Origin: Chromera velia
Lineage: Eukaryota > Sar > Chromeraceae
DNA length: 33,568 nucleotides
Reading direction: 5' to 3'
Assembly: GCA_018398765.1 (NCBI GenBank)
Contig: JAHBMJ010000587.1
Location: 91,205 to 124,772 of the forward strand
Shown here: in pieces, positions 15,230 through 24,606 of the stretch
How the letters are laid out: the number at the start of each line of letters is the position of its first letter
Numbering within the stretch: the first letter of the stretch is position 1
Program-made: the position numbers and the translations under genes
Notes under the pieces: model-generated
Database searches by the model: none
The model's input: only the letters and a program-made list of their open reading frames with translations
Told to the model about the DNA's origin: nothing

Positions 15230-16105
15230 GTACGCATTCGATTGCATGTCTATATATTCTCCCGTGTATGCAGTTTGTCCTGTACAATTTAAATTTGCTA
15301 TACATATTTTTGAGTTTGGAAACGAGACATTAAAATTCAGTCCCGAAGGTCATTTATGTTCGCCGATGATGTTGGCGAACCAAAATGAACAAAAAATTGA
15401 AAAAACTCAACTAAGTTTGTTTATTTTTCAAAGGAGACGGCCCGGCCCAAAAAAATATTTTGACCCAGAGATCGAATTTCGCGAAACCGTTGAAATTTAA
15501 TTAAGAAAGTATTAGTTTCACAAAAGGACAAACTGCTCGCGCGCGAGAATAAATGATCGATAGCTTTTCTTTTACCCAGATTCGCGCGCTTTGCGCGCGC
15601 ATGCATGCGGCCGTCAGATACCGTGGCCACCGGCGAAGCCGGCCGGCCAATTATGGCCCCGGAAAGCGAAGCGGGGGGCACTTACAAAACAAAAATACAC
15701 CAGTGTCTTTCGCCAAAAAAGGGCTCCGGAAAGATCCCGCCTAAATGGTCCAGAAAAGCGTGAACCCGTCGCCATGAATGCGTGCACGCGTAAGATGGGT
15801 GGCCCCGGAAAGCGACCGCGGAAAGGTTGAATTTACGTTATACGTGCGTCAGAGCATACTCCCGGACTTTTTTCCCGGGGAAGGGGGGGTTCCGCATAGG
15901 CTTTCTAGAGCAGCCATTTTTAGTACCGCGGCTGCGCCGTGGTTCCTTCCAGGCCTTTCCGCGGTGACACCCCCCTCCATTTGGACATGGCCCCATATAC
16001 CGTGTAAAAACGGTTTTTTCTGAGCGCCGCAGGCGCTAAAAAATTTTTTTAAGGTATTTCAATAATAAATTTAATTTTAATTGATCAATTGCTGATCAAT
16101 TTGGT
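15230..16105. other. Hairpin-rich segment without a recognised gene
   Basis: Several short GC-rich inverted repeats: GTTCGCC/GGCGAAC at 15358-15380, GCGCGC/GCGCGC at 15584-15598, CCGGC/GCCGG at 15630-15642 and AGCGCC/GGCGCT at 16023-16037. The phrase GGCCCCGGAAAGCGA occurs twice (about 15654 and 15801). No ORF on either strand shows family features. Composition alternates between AT-rich (15240-15420, 16040-16110) and GC-rich. Confidence 0.5.
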
Positions 16106-16114
16106 TCAACTTAC

Positions 16115-16387
16115 CTCAGAAAGGTAGAGACTAGAATAATTACGCCACGGTTTCTCCCGTTTCTTCAAGGTTTTATAACCGCGGCGCGCCATGGTACGCC
16201 GTTTGGGTGCTCCGCGGCGCTTGGTGCCACTCCGCGGCACCACAGCGTTTGCATGACCATAAACGCCACGATGTCTAGAAAATTTGGTTCCGAGATGTAT
16301 TCCAAAATGGTTGGAAGAGGCTTTTAAACTTTTATGCAGGAAGGCAAGGTAGTATGGGAATATGCGGTAAACAACACAGGTGAGCAT
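16115..16387 (-). CDS. Orphan basic exon, hypothetical
   Basis: A minus-strand open frame begins at ATG 16387 and ends at a strong donor (CTGAG|gtaagt, 16115). It encodes about 90 residues: a hydrophobic start (YRIFPYYLAFLHKSL), a middle (SNHFGIHLGTKFSRHRGVYGHANAVV) and a very basic end (SGTKRRGAPKRRTMARRGYKTLKKREK). Two GC-rich hairpins fall inside it (for example GGTGCC/GGCACC at 16223-16241). No partner exon was found downstream. Family not recognised; it might be part of a decayed element. Confidence 0.3.
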
Positions 16388-16736
16388 GGTCCGTTATCTT
16401 CCTCATGCCCCCCCCCACATGCACCTGTTAAACCTGACGCACTCCATGCGAATAGCCCGGAAAGCTATAGATCATATCTTCTTGCCCTTGCATGTCTAAA
16501 ACCCAGTAAGTGCCCCCTCAGCTGAATTGTCTTTCCAGGGCCCCAGCTAAATTATCTGCAAGGCATGCGTCAGATATCTCCTTGCATGCTATTGAACGCC
16601 ATCCATACGCATGGCCTAGGGGGGTACAATCGGATACAATTTTTATTTACTACCCTCTCAGCTTCGCTTTTTGGGCCATTTTTTCATTAAGTTGACTGGG
16701 GCTTCTTATAGTTAGTGCTGCAGCAGCTAGCAGCAG

Positions 16737-17135
16737 TGCTTTGTTCCTCCTGTCTAGCCACCTCATGGCGTCCAGACAGAAGGGAAAGCGAGGACAAAAA
16801 CCCTGGAGAAGATTTAGAGAAAGAACATGTACAACGCTAACTGAAGCAACACTTTACAGGTTTAGGTAAACGAGGTCTCAATCCTACTTTGACTCTAAGA
16901 GGTTCTATCAAGCTTTGTCTTCAAACTTCTCCCAACTCCAAAGGAATCCGACTGTATAGGTTCAGCTAGAAATTCAATGACTTCGGCTGACTTCAACTCG
17001 AACTTGTCATAGGATGTTGCTCAGACCACATGTTTATAAAGAGGCTAAACGTAGACTTACATGCATGCGCAGAGCTTCGAGTGCGACATGTACAGGTAGA
17101 CTGCGTATACGCGCAGCGGCGGAGCATGGCGTCGG
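16737..17135. repeat. Dispersed repeat, copy 1
   Basis: About 400 bp matching 28795-29196 in the same orientation at roughly 93% identity. The differences I counted are about 23 transitions, 4 transversions and one small indel. No coding capacity and no terminal repeats seen. The 3' flank (17221-17240) holds an ACATACTCCG word also found in the tandem repeat at 24418-24486. Confidence 0.85.
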
Positions 17136-17380
17136 CCGTGGGTAAATATCTGTCGAAGTGTGTCTAGGTACACTCTTGATCCAGATTTAGCCATAAAAGG
17201 CCTGACACTCCAGCAATGGTGGTACATACTCCGGATTTCGGTCTTGGTGCTGTGACACACTAATAAAGGTGATACACACCAAAAATAGGTGGTCTAGAGG
17301 CCACGTGAGCTATACTAAGACAAATTAAATTTATTTAGAAGGTTTTTTTATAATCAGTGATAATGTTAGGGGCACACGTC

Positions 17381-17619
17381 TGTAAGGGCTCAGTATAAGA
17401 TTGCCCGCCGCCAGTCCCGCCGCCGTATGATAGTGAGATATGCGGCAGGGGTGCGCTCCGTACATTGAATTAATTCTGAGTGAGATCTGTATTTAGATAC
17501 AACAACAGACTGAATAACAAAAGAGAAGAAGTTTCTTCTCTCTATCAGCTCTCTCTCTATAAAACTATGAGACCAAGTAAATCTATGTCTATTGTCTGTT
17601 AAAGTCTAACCACCTTTTA
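17381..17619 (+). repeat. 5' LTR
   Basis: 239 bp, TG...TA, matching the 3' LTR without indels. It contains GCCCGCCGCCAGTCCCGCCGCC near its start and a TATAAAA box at about 17559, a plausible promoter element. Preceded by ACGTC. Confidence 0.93.
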
Positions 17620-17665
17620 ATTCAGTGTGTCACGATCTGATTGACCCCAGTTTCAATTTTTGAAA

Positions 17666-18912
17666 ATGATTGAGACTCAAGCAGAGAAGAGAGCAAGAAA
17701 GAAGGCAGAGGAAGCCGCAGCAAAAGCAGCTGCAGCTGCGCAAGCAGATGGGCAAGAGATAATTGTTCTCTCCCGAAAAGACTTACAGTCTTTGATTGAT
17801 TCCTCTATCCAAAAGGGGATTCAGCAAGAAATGGCTGCTCTTGCTCCTTCTCTCTCTACAGCTCTGGTCGTGCCGTCTTCTATTGTTGCTTTGTCTCCAA
17901 AAGCAGATGAGGAGGAGGAAGAGGCCCCCTTTGCCCCTGTTTTGTCTTCCTACCGGTACGTGAAGGTGGATTTCGCTGCCGTTCCCCAGATAAAGGAGAA
18001 AGACAACATCAAGGAGTAGGCCCAGAAGTGGGAGAATTTCTGCAATGACCAGCTCCCTCGAGAAAGATTTCCTAATCTCGAGAGTTGGAGGAACAAAATG
18101 AAGGTTTGCTACGACAAGATCGAGAACATGGTTGTGAGCGCTGACATCCAGAGGCTGCTGGGTCAATGTGCGTATGTAGAGAGCATCCCTCGTACTTTGA
18201 AGAAAGAGTACGGCCTCGTCCCTTCAACGTAGAGAGCAAGATCGCCCTCCATATCCAGTTCTTCCCCTACCACTGCGAGAAGCTTAACAGAGATGGCCTA
18301 TCTGTTGTCCGCTCTGGCCTTGTCTTCTCCTACTACACCATTTACAAGACTTTGAGGCTTGATCAGCTTCTTGATGATGCATCAAAAAAGAAATACCGCA
18401 TCGACAAAGACAGCTTGGTCTCCAATGTCCTGAATTTGTTCACAGTAGTGACTCAAAAGCAGTGCAAAGAGGTCCTCCGTGCGCTTCCCGATGACGTTTT
18501 TGAGGAGGCAGACAACATTGCCGAACTCGACGACCTCTCCCTTTCCCACATCAAATTTTCAATGCTGTGAAAGATCCTCAAAAAATTTGCTCTGACTGAC
18601 AGCCTCCAAACAGAGTAGAAGCAGGAGAGGGAGAAAGGTTCGGAAGGGGTTAAGAGGGCAAACGGTGCATTTGACGGACAGTCGGGTGTACAGAATGGAC
18701 AGTCTAGGGGGAGGGGGTCTGGTTCCTCCTCTTCTCAGTCCCCTCCTGTGTGCCGCACTTGCGGCAATCAGCACTCTGTCTCTGTTCAGTGCCAAGCTAC
18801 GCAGGAAGATGCCCCCCTCTGTAGGGCGTGCGGAGAGAAGGGGCATTAGGACAGGGCCTCTGTGTGCAAGAAGAACTCTGGGGGGGGAGGGGGCAGCAGC
18901 GGCTGCCCCTGA
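17666..18912 (+). pseudogene. copia gag with zinc knuckles, broken
   Basis: ATG at 17666. The start is Lys/Ala-rich and helical (EKRARKKAEEAAAKAAAAAQ); next comes an acidic patch and a capsid-like region. TAG at 18017, then a one-base loss near 18225 moves the frame; the rest reads FNVESKIALHIQFFPYHCEK and continues to about 18567. Further stops: TGA 18568, TAG 18616, TAG 18847, TGA 18910. Two CCHC-like knuckles follow (CRTCGNQHSVSVQC at about 18750; CRACGEKGH...C at about 18825), the second cut by TAG right after its histidine. Knuckle spacing is not the canonical C-X2-C-X4-H-X4-C. Confidence 0.8.
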
Positions 18913-18927
18913 CTACGCTCGGGAGGG

Positions 18928-19600
18928 TTGAGAGATGTGCGGGCTGGGGGAGGGATCCGCCTCCGAAATTCTTTCAGGCCCCTCAGCACTGCAGATGATG
19001 AAGGTGGAGAGGTGGAGTATGTGGGGGCAGCGGGGGGAAAAGAGGACTCGAGATGGGTGTGGAGAAAGAAATTCCCTGTTGCTAACACTAGTTGCAGTCG
19101 GTATTTGATCGGAGGGGATCTGGAGGACTCGATTGTTTCCCGTCGCCCTCGTGAGTTTCGGTATGAGGAAGCCTCTGGGGGGGAGATGGTTTATCCTGAA
19201 GAGGTGGAGGCAGTTCCTGTCCTCGAGGGGGTGGATGGAGATCCCGTTCGTCCTCTTTTCAAAGGAGTTGCCCACCTCTCTTCAAATCGTCAGTGCCCAC
19301 CTCTCTTTTCTCGTGAGGGGCTGTAGGATACAGAAAGTTGTCTCCCCCTTTTGGGTTGAATTTCCTGGGCAGGGGGGGGTGCCTGTATGCGTGCGTTTGT
19401 ATAAGAGAGGCGGTGTCCATGTAGTGCGTGTTCTTTCTCTCTCTTCCTCTACTCAATTGAATGAGAATTCAGACAGCGTGTTTGTTGCTATCGCATATGA
19501 GTCCCTTTCTCCCCACAATTCATCTGTCTCCATTGAGAAGGCAAAACTCTCTGCAACGGAAGGTGTACACATGACTGCTCGTGAACTGAATATGTGGTAC
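18928..19600 (+). pseudogene. copia protease/spacer region, degenerate
   Basis: Open in one frame to TAG 19324 and in the next frame from about 19133 to 19711, so a frame change lies between. I did not find a convincing D-S/T-G protease site. Near 19590 the sequence MWYVRFGYATGARL resembles the pre-integrase motif LWHRRLGHAS with histidines changed. Confidence 0.5.
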
Positions 19601-19607
19601 GTAAGGT

Positions 19608-20441
19608 TTGGTTACGCGACCGGTGCGCGTTTGTATACTAGGCAGCCTAGGCTTGTATGCTTGCTTCAAAGAGAAAGGAATGGCCCATCGAGTAACCATA
19701 CAGGAGTGTGAGGAGTTGATTGACTGTAGAGAGTGTAGAGAAGTGAACAAGGAGATGAAACGAATTCCAGCCAGACAGGGGGGTGGGGGAAGAAATGAAC
19801 GTATAGGCTCGCACTAGACGCAGGATCTCCTTTTTCTTTTTGGGGGTATGCCTGCAAGTCTTTTGACAGAGAGGTCAAAAAGAGTGATGGATGGAGAAGT
19901 TTTGAAAAAGAAAGCCCACGCAGTCAGGCATCTTTGTTCTGTAGTTAGAAGGTACGAGCCCCGTTTTGGCAAGGTAGAACAGGTGTAGACAGATAACGGA
20001 GGTGAATTCAAAGGTGACAAGCCAAGTCAGTATGATTACTTCTGTCAGGAAGAGCGCATCCACCACAGACAAGGGGCAGACTACACACCACAGCATCAAG
20101 GAAATGCAGAGAGGGCAAACAGAACAGTCAAGAGGCTTCTCAAGAAAGTGAGGAGACAGACAGGCTTGCCTAGATACATAGACAAGTGGCTGTTCAAAGG
20201 AGTTGTACAGGAGTTAAATAACTGTGTGTCTACAGTAACAGGTCAGTCAGCCGTGCGTGCATGCTTTGGGGAAGAGAAGGCTTCTGAAATTCCATCGATC
20301 ACTGTAGGTGATCGAGTGTATGTGTATGATGCACGGCCGAGACAGAAGGATGAGGAGGATGTGCATGGGGTCGAGGGCTTCTTTGGGGGCATTGAGAGTT
20401 CGAACGTGGTGGTGGTGATTGTGCAGAAGAAGAACGGATAG
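19608..20441 (+). pseudogene. copia integrase, broken
   Basis: The frame enters at about 19620-19640. A zinc-binding CX..C pattern (ECEELIDCREC) at about 19710 is followed by the catalytic core: TDNGGEF at 19989-20009 (second Asp) and PQHQGNAERANRT at 20089-20127 (Glu). TAG codons at 19815, 19986 (one codon before TDNGGEF) and 20439 interrupt it. Typical copia integrases have a polar residue before the TDNGGEF core, so the 19986 TAG fits a mutated Gln codon. Confidence 0.85.
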
Positions 20442-22823
20442 AAGCCTATTCGTATTCTTCCATCCTCTGTTTCTCTTGTTGTGTGGAGAGGTACCGATGC
20501 ATATAAATCTATTCTTTCTTCTCTTTCTCTCTCCTCTTCTGGGGACTCTGGGGTTTTTCTGGAATCTGGGAAGGGGGGGGGGGTTGGAAGTGGGGCTGAG
20601 GACTCTGAGGATGATGCCTTCTCAGACATTGATGTAGAGGAAGTGCAGGATACAGATGATGTTCGTCCTACCCGATTCTCTTCTTCCTTTGCTTCAGCTC
20701 ATTTCTTTCCTGAAGTCTCTCGGATGGCTGCTAAGCTGTTCAAGCGCTGCCTTGTCTCCCCTGAGTCAGCCAGCTCAGGGGGTGTGAGTGCTGCTTCATC
20801 TCTTTTTCCTCAGGCACCTGTAAGCTCGCAAATCCAGAACAGCCAACTGGAGATGCATGTCGAGCAGGAAGGGGGGAAAGAGAAAGAAGAGACTGAGGGA
20901 AATGAAGAATGCATGGGTCCTCAGAAGGCCCATCGGGAAGGAAAAGAAGATGGGGCAATGCCTCCATCCCCTGTCGCAAGTGCTGTGTCAGGGATTTGGA
21001 TTGGGAGAAAGGAGGATGCACTTCGTGTGCAGGAAGTTGAAAAGGAGAAGGAAAAGGAAGGAGTGCACGTGGTACCGGAAGATAAAAAGGAGAAGGAAGA
21101 TGAAGAAGAGGCGTTGAGGGAGCGCCTTGAAAAATTGAAAGAACGGCTTGTGCAGGTGATCAGAGAAAAAGAAAAGAGGAGACGTCCTCTTCCCCGTGTT
21201 GTTCCGATCGATGCCGAGATCCAAAAGAAAATGATGGATCACGTGAACCCTCGGAAGGGCCATATAGATGCAACAGCAGAAGAAGTGGCAGGAGGGAGTC
21301 ATGAAGGTGGAATGCGCAGTGAGCTTGAGAGGTTCTTGGAAGAGAAGGTATTTGCCCGGAGGGTGCGTTTGCCCCGGGGAAAGAAGGCGATGCGTTGCCA
21401 TTGGGTATTTACCTGGAAGAAAAAAGGAGAAGAGAGGGTAGCGAAGGCTCGTTTGGTGGTGAAAGGCTTTCAAGATGATCGAAAGGACTTGCAAACATAT
21501 TCAGGTACGGCTGATTGGTGGTTGGTGTTGCTTGTTCTTTCTTTTGCTGCCACTAAGGGGTGGGGGTGTGCAAAGTCTGATATGTGGACTGCCTTTCTAA
21601 CTACCAAAGTGAAAGATGAAGTCTTTGTGCATTTGCCTGACAATCTACCTGACGGTCTACCTGAGTGGATGAAGAGGGGGTGCATGTTCAAGTTAAACAA
21701 AGCCATGTATAGACTGGCCGACGCTCCTCGTCTGTACACTCAGAGTTTCAGAAAGATTGCAAGAGAAGAGGGCTGGGAAGAGTTGAGGGAAAATGTGTTT
21801 ACAAAGAAAGATAGAAAAGGAGAGATCAAAGCTGTCATGCTCATGCATGTGGATGATCTACTCATCTTTGCTGCTGACCCTCTCACTCACTTTGCACCCA
21901 TCCAGAAGAGACTCAAGATGGATGAGCCTAAATTGTTGGAGGAGGGAGAAAGTTTTGAGTACATCGGCATGACGCTAACTCAAACGAAGGATGGTTATGA
22001 GATTGGGCAGAAGGAGTACCTCAATTCGATTGAGGTTGATGAGAAGAAATTGCATGGAGGGAGACTGAATGCATCTTTTCTTGAGGCTCCAGAAGCACAG
22101 GAAGTCTTGAATGATCTGATCCCTCTGATGCAAAAATACACAGTTATCACAGAGTGGGTTGTTCGGACACTTCCTTCCATCTCTTTTCTTTTCAGTGAGT
22201 TGCGTCTTCTTCTGCATGCTCAGGAAACAGAAAGGTTTCTTGTCTTCACGCCTTGTCCCAATCCTAAGATTGTCCCCTTCTATGATGGTTCTTTTTCTCT
22301 TTCTCGGTGGGAGGGGCGGGCAGGGTATGAGGCTTTTCTAGTTGACTAGAGCAAGTCGATTGAATCCATGTGAGAGAGCAATCTTTTTGCATGGAAGTCC
22401 AAACGAATCAAGAGAGTCTTGAATTCCAGCACGTCTTCTGAGCTCTGTGCACAGTATGAAACAGTGAAGAAAGCGTATGCATGGAAGTCGTTTGCAGAGG
22501 CTTTCTAGCAGAAGAAAGTTCCGATCGAATTTGTGACTGATTCTGCTCCTCTGATAGAACAGTTAGAGACGGGAGAGGCGAGATCGGAGCCTTGTCTGCA
22601 AGGCATGCTTCGATTTGTTCGGCAAGAGTTGAGAGCAATGAGAGTAAAAACACTGTGGTGCCCGACAAATCTCATACGTGCAGACAAACAGACAAAATTG
22701 AAACTTTCAAGGGACAGAGGCACTCAGTATCTCCCTCGTGATCGATCAACTGCAGTCAAATCAGGTGCGAGACGGAAAGTAATTGATTTTATAAAGAAGG
22801 TTCGCTTTGTTCGCCCTAACTGA
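20442..22823 (+). pseudogene. copia reverse transcriptase and RNase H, nearly intact
   Basis: 622 codons are open to TAG 22347. A long charged linker (about 20480-21230) ends in a coiled-coil-like EEEALRERLEKLKERLVQVIREKEK. The RVT_2 domain follows: HWVFTWKKKGEERVAKARLVVKGF (21390-21470), DMWTAFL with the first catalytic Asp (about 21580), LNKAMYRLADAPRLY, and HVDDLLIF with the Asp pair (about 21845). RNase H: FYDGSFS (about 22285), SKRIKRVLNSSTSSEL, FVTDSAPLIEQL. Stops TAG 22347, TGA 22371 and TAG 22506 cut RNase H; natural end TGA 22821-22823. Confidence 0.88.
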
Positions 22824-22858
22824 GTGATCGTTCATTGTATTCACAATCAGGAGGTGAT

Positions 22859-23097
22859 TGTAAAGGCTCAGTATAGGATTGCCCGCCGCCAGTCCCGCCG
22901 CCATATAATAGTAAGATATGTGGCAGGGGTGCGCTCTGTATATTGAATTAATTCTGAGTGAGATCTGCATTTGGATACAACAACAGACTGAATGACAGAA
23001 GAGAAGAAGTTTCTTCTCTCTATCAGTTCTCTCTCTATAAAACTATGAGACCAAGTAAATCTATATCTATTGTCTGTTAGAGTCCAACCACCTTTCA
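22859..23097 (+). repeat. 3' LTR
   Basis: 239 bp, TG...CA, followed by ACGTC. It differs from the 5' LTR at 17 sites, all transitions. Confidence 0.93.
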
Positions 23098-23228
23098 ACG
23101 TCCTGTGTATAGTCTTGCAAGTAGTAGAGTTGAAACTGGAGCACTCCATTCACCCATCTGCCAAAAACAGAAAACCACTTTATACACCACATACACCAGA
23201 CCCAGACAGACGCCTCTGTGGGACTCTA

Positions 23229-23412
23229 CCTCCTGAAGCCCTCCACAGCAAAGCCAGGCTCGCCTTCATTGAAGGCAGTCTGCATTCCCGCCCCCCCAAT
23301 CCCTGCCTGCATGAGCTGCGCAGCAAGCTCATGGAGAGCTGTCTGCTCCTGCGGAAGCTGGTTGGCCACCGCGCCCAAGACAGGTCCTGGCAAGTTCTGG
23401 TTGTTCATTGTT
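23229..23412 (-). CDS. Candidate exon, hypothetical Gln/Ala/Gly-rich peptide
   Basis: On the minus strand a ccttctttgtag acceptor (exon start 23412) is followed by ATG at 23408-23406 and an open frame of about 59 codons to a donor AGGAG|gtagag; without splicing it would stop two codons later at TAG. The peptide (LPQEQTALHELAAQLMQAGIGGAGMQ...) looks like real protein, helical then Gly-rich, and the local GC content is raised. The copia element sits about 130 bp beyond the donor, so it may have landed in the next intron. Family not recognised. Confidence 0.35.
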
Positions 23413-23929
23413 CTACAAAGAAGGATCGTAAAAGCAGAAAGCATAGTGCAGAGCAATGCAGAGCAACATACAGGTTTCGAAACTTATACAGAATAGGAGA
23501 TAGAATGAGAGTACCGGAGAATATAAAACAACTTAATTGCCACCAGGCACAACCGGGTAGCTCTGAGATGCTTCCAGGAAGCACAAGAGCAGAATGCACA
23601 AGTAGAGAAACGTAGGAATCTAGTATAAAGCAGCATAGTGCAGAGCAATACCCATAGAGGGGTATTGAGAAGAGGACACAGATGGAGACAAAAAAAGATA
23701 ACAGCAACAATGAGCTGAATACTTCTACAGTTAACACTCTACAGACAATTAAAAGTTAACACACAGACATATAGCATACACATGGACCAACCTTCTCTGT
23801 AGGTCTTTGCAAGGGGTAGTCAAAAAGTTGCTGGCAGCCAGGAAAGAAGGAAGGAAGAAAGAGTCCAAAGTAAAGTGAAAAGGCGGTGAAGAGTCTTAGG
23901 TGCAAGAAGGTGAGTTGATTGGTTTTTGA

Positions 23930-24154
23930 CCGAAAGAAAAGGCAGCTGTGGAGAAGAAAAGCAAACAACATGAAAAGAAAAATGAAGCAGCGCAAGCAAA
24001 AGCGCAAAAAAAGAAGAGATCACAATAGACTACTGATAGTAAGTCAGAAGATGCCTTGTTATCAGATGATTATGATGAAGATCAAGATTAGGATCAGGGC
24101 AGAGCGAGTCCAAGAAGAGGAAGAAGTCGTGCTAGGGGAACCAGAAAACGCTAA
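23930..24154 (+). pseudogene. Broken ORF for a charged, Arg/Ser-rich tail
   Basis: In one frame the sequence reads Lys/Ala/Gln-rich (KKNEAAQAKAQKKKRSQ), acidic (SEDALLSDDYDEDQD), then basic SPRRGRSRARGTRKR, ending in TAA 24152-24154. TAG codons at 24026 and 24089 interrupt it, both where a Gln would fit the neighbourhood. The order Lys-rich, acidic, RS/RG-rich is typical of nucleic-acid-binding tails. No start or upstream exon was found. It could be the end of a host gene or of an element; AT-rich sequence follows. Confidence 0.4.
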
Positions 24155-24322
24155 AAAACATAGAGAGACATATGTACAGTCACACTTATCATATAAAAAC
24201 TGAATTAAAAAATTATAAAAATAGATTTCCATAAATTTTTTTCCCTAGGAAATCTAAAGAATAAACCAAGCTATCTACTTGAAGTTATAAAAAAAATAAT
24301 TCTATTTTTATTATTATTATTA

Positions 24323-24350
24323 TTTTTTTTTTTTTTGAAAAAAAAAAAAA
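24323..24350. repeat. T14-G-A13 inverted homopolymer
   Basis: Fourteen T, one G, thirteen A, preceded by TTA triplets from about 24304. A perfect fold-back. Confidence 0.9.
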
Positions 24351-24417
24351 TCATAGGTGGTTTGATTTAGAGAACACACTCCGACAATAGGTCTAGCTCA
24401 TGTGACACTCCGCTTAA

Positions 24418-24486
24418 ACATACTCTGATAGACATACTCCGATTGACATACTCCGAAAACATACTCTGCAAAACATAGTCCGATTT
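24418..24486. repeat. Short tandem repeat, unit ACATACTCCGANNN
   Basis: Five units of 13-14 bp starting at 24418, 24432, 24446, 24459 and 24473. Related ACACTCCG words stand alone at about 24374, 24404 and 24503. Not a CRISPR: units are contiguous. Confidence 0.8.
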
Positions 24487-24528
24487 TAGGTCCTAAGCCC
24501 GGAACACTCCGAGAGTTACCGTCCCACG

Positions 24529-24606
24529 GCGTCGGCACGCAGGCTCATTCAGATATAACGCATGCGAAGGTCCAGAGGGCGGCGCCACAGGGTAGGACTC
24601 CACAGA
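24529..24606. repeat. Dispersed repeat fragment, copy 3
   Basis: Matches 29189-29266, the continuation of copy 2 beyond its match to copy 1. The shared words include GCAGGCTCATT, AGATATAACGCATGC and CAGGGTAGGACTCCACAG. So the family is longer than copy 1 shows. Confidence 0.75.

Larger units (their letters stand above)
17376..23102 (+). mobile_element. Ty1/copia LTR retrotransposon, complete but inactivated
   Basis: LTRs of 239 bp at 17381-17619 and 22859-23097 begin TGTAA and end TTA or TCA. The 5-bp target duplication ACGTC lies outside both (17376-17380, 23098-23102). Internal order gag, zinc knuckles, integrase, reverse transcriptase, RNase H is that of copia elements. The single polyprotein frame is broken by at least three frameshifts (about 18225, 19250-19330, 19620-19640) and about a dozen in-frame stops (nine TAG, three TGA, no TAA), so it cannot make its proteins. 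LTR divergence is about 7%, all transitions. No clear primer-binding site matching a tRNA end was recognised after 17619, and the purine tract before 22859 is short. Confidence 0.93.

Noticed and set aside
18223-18234. TAG at the end of the first gag frame (after VPST)
   Set aside because: Not counted as a nonsense mutation because it arises from the frameshift near 18225.
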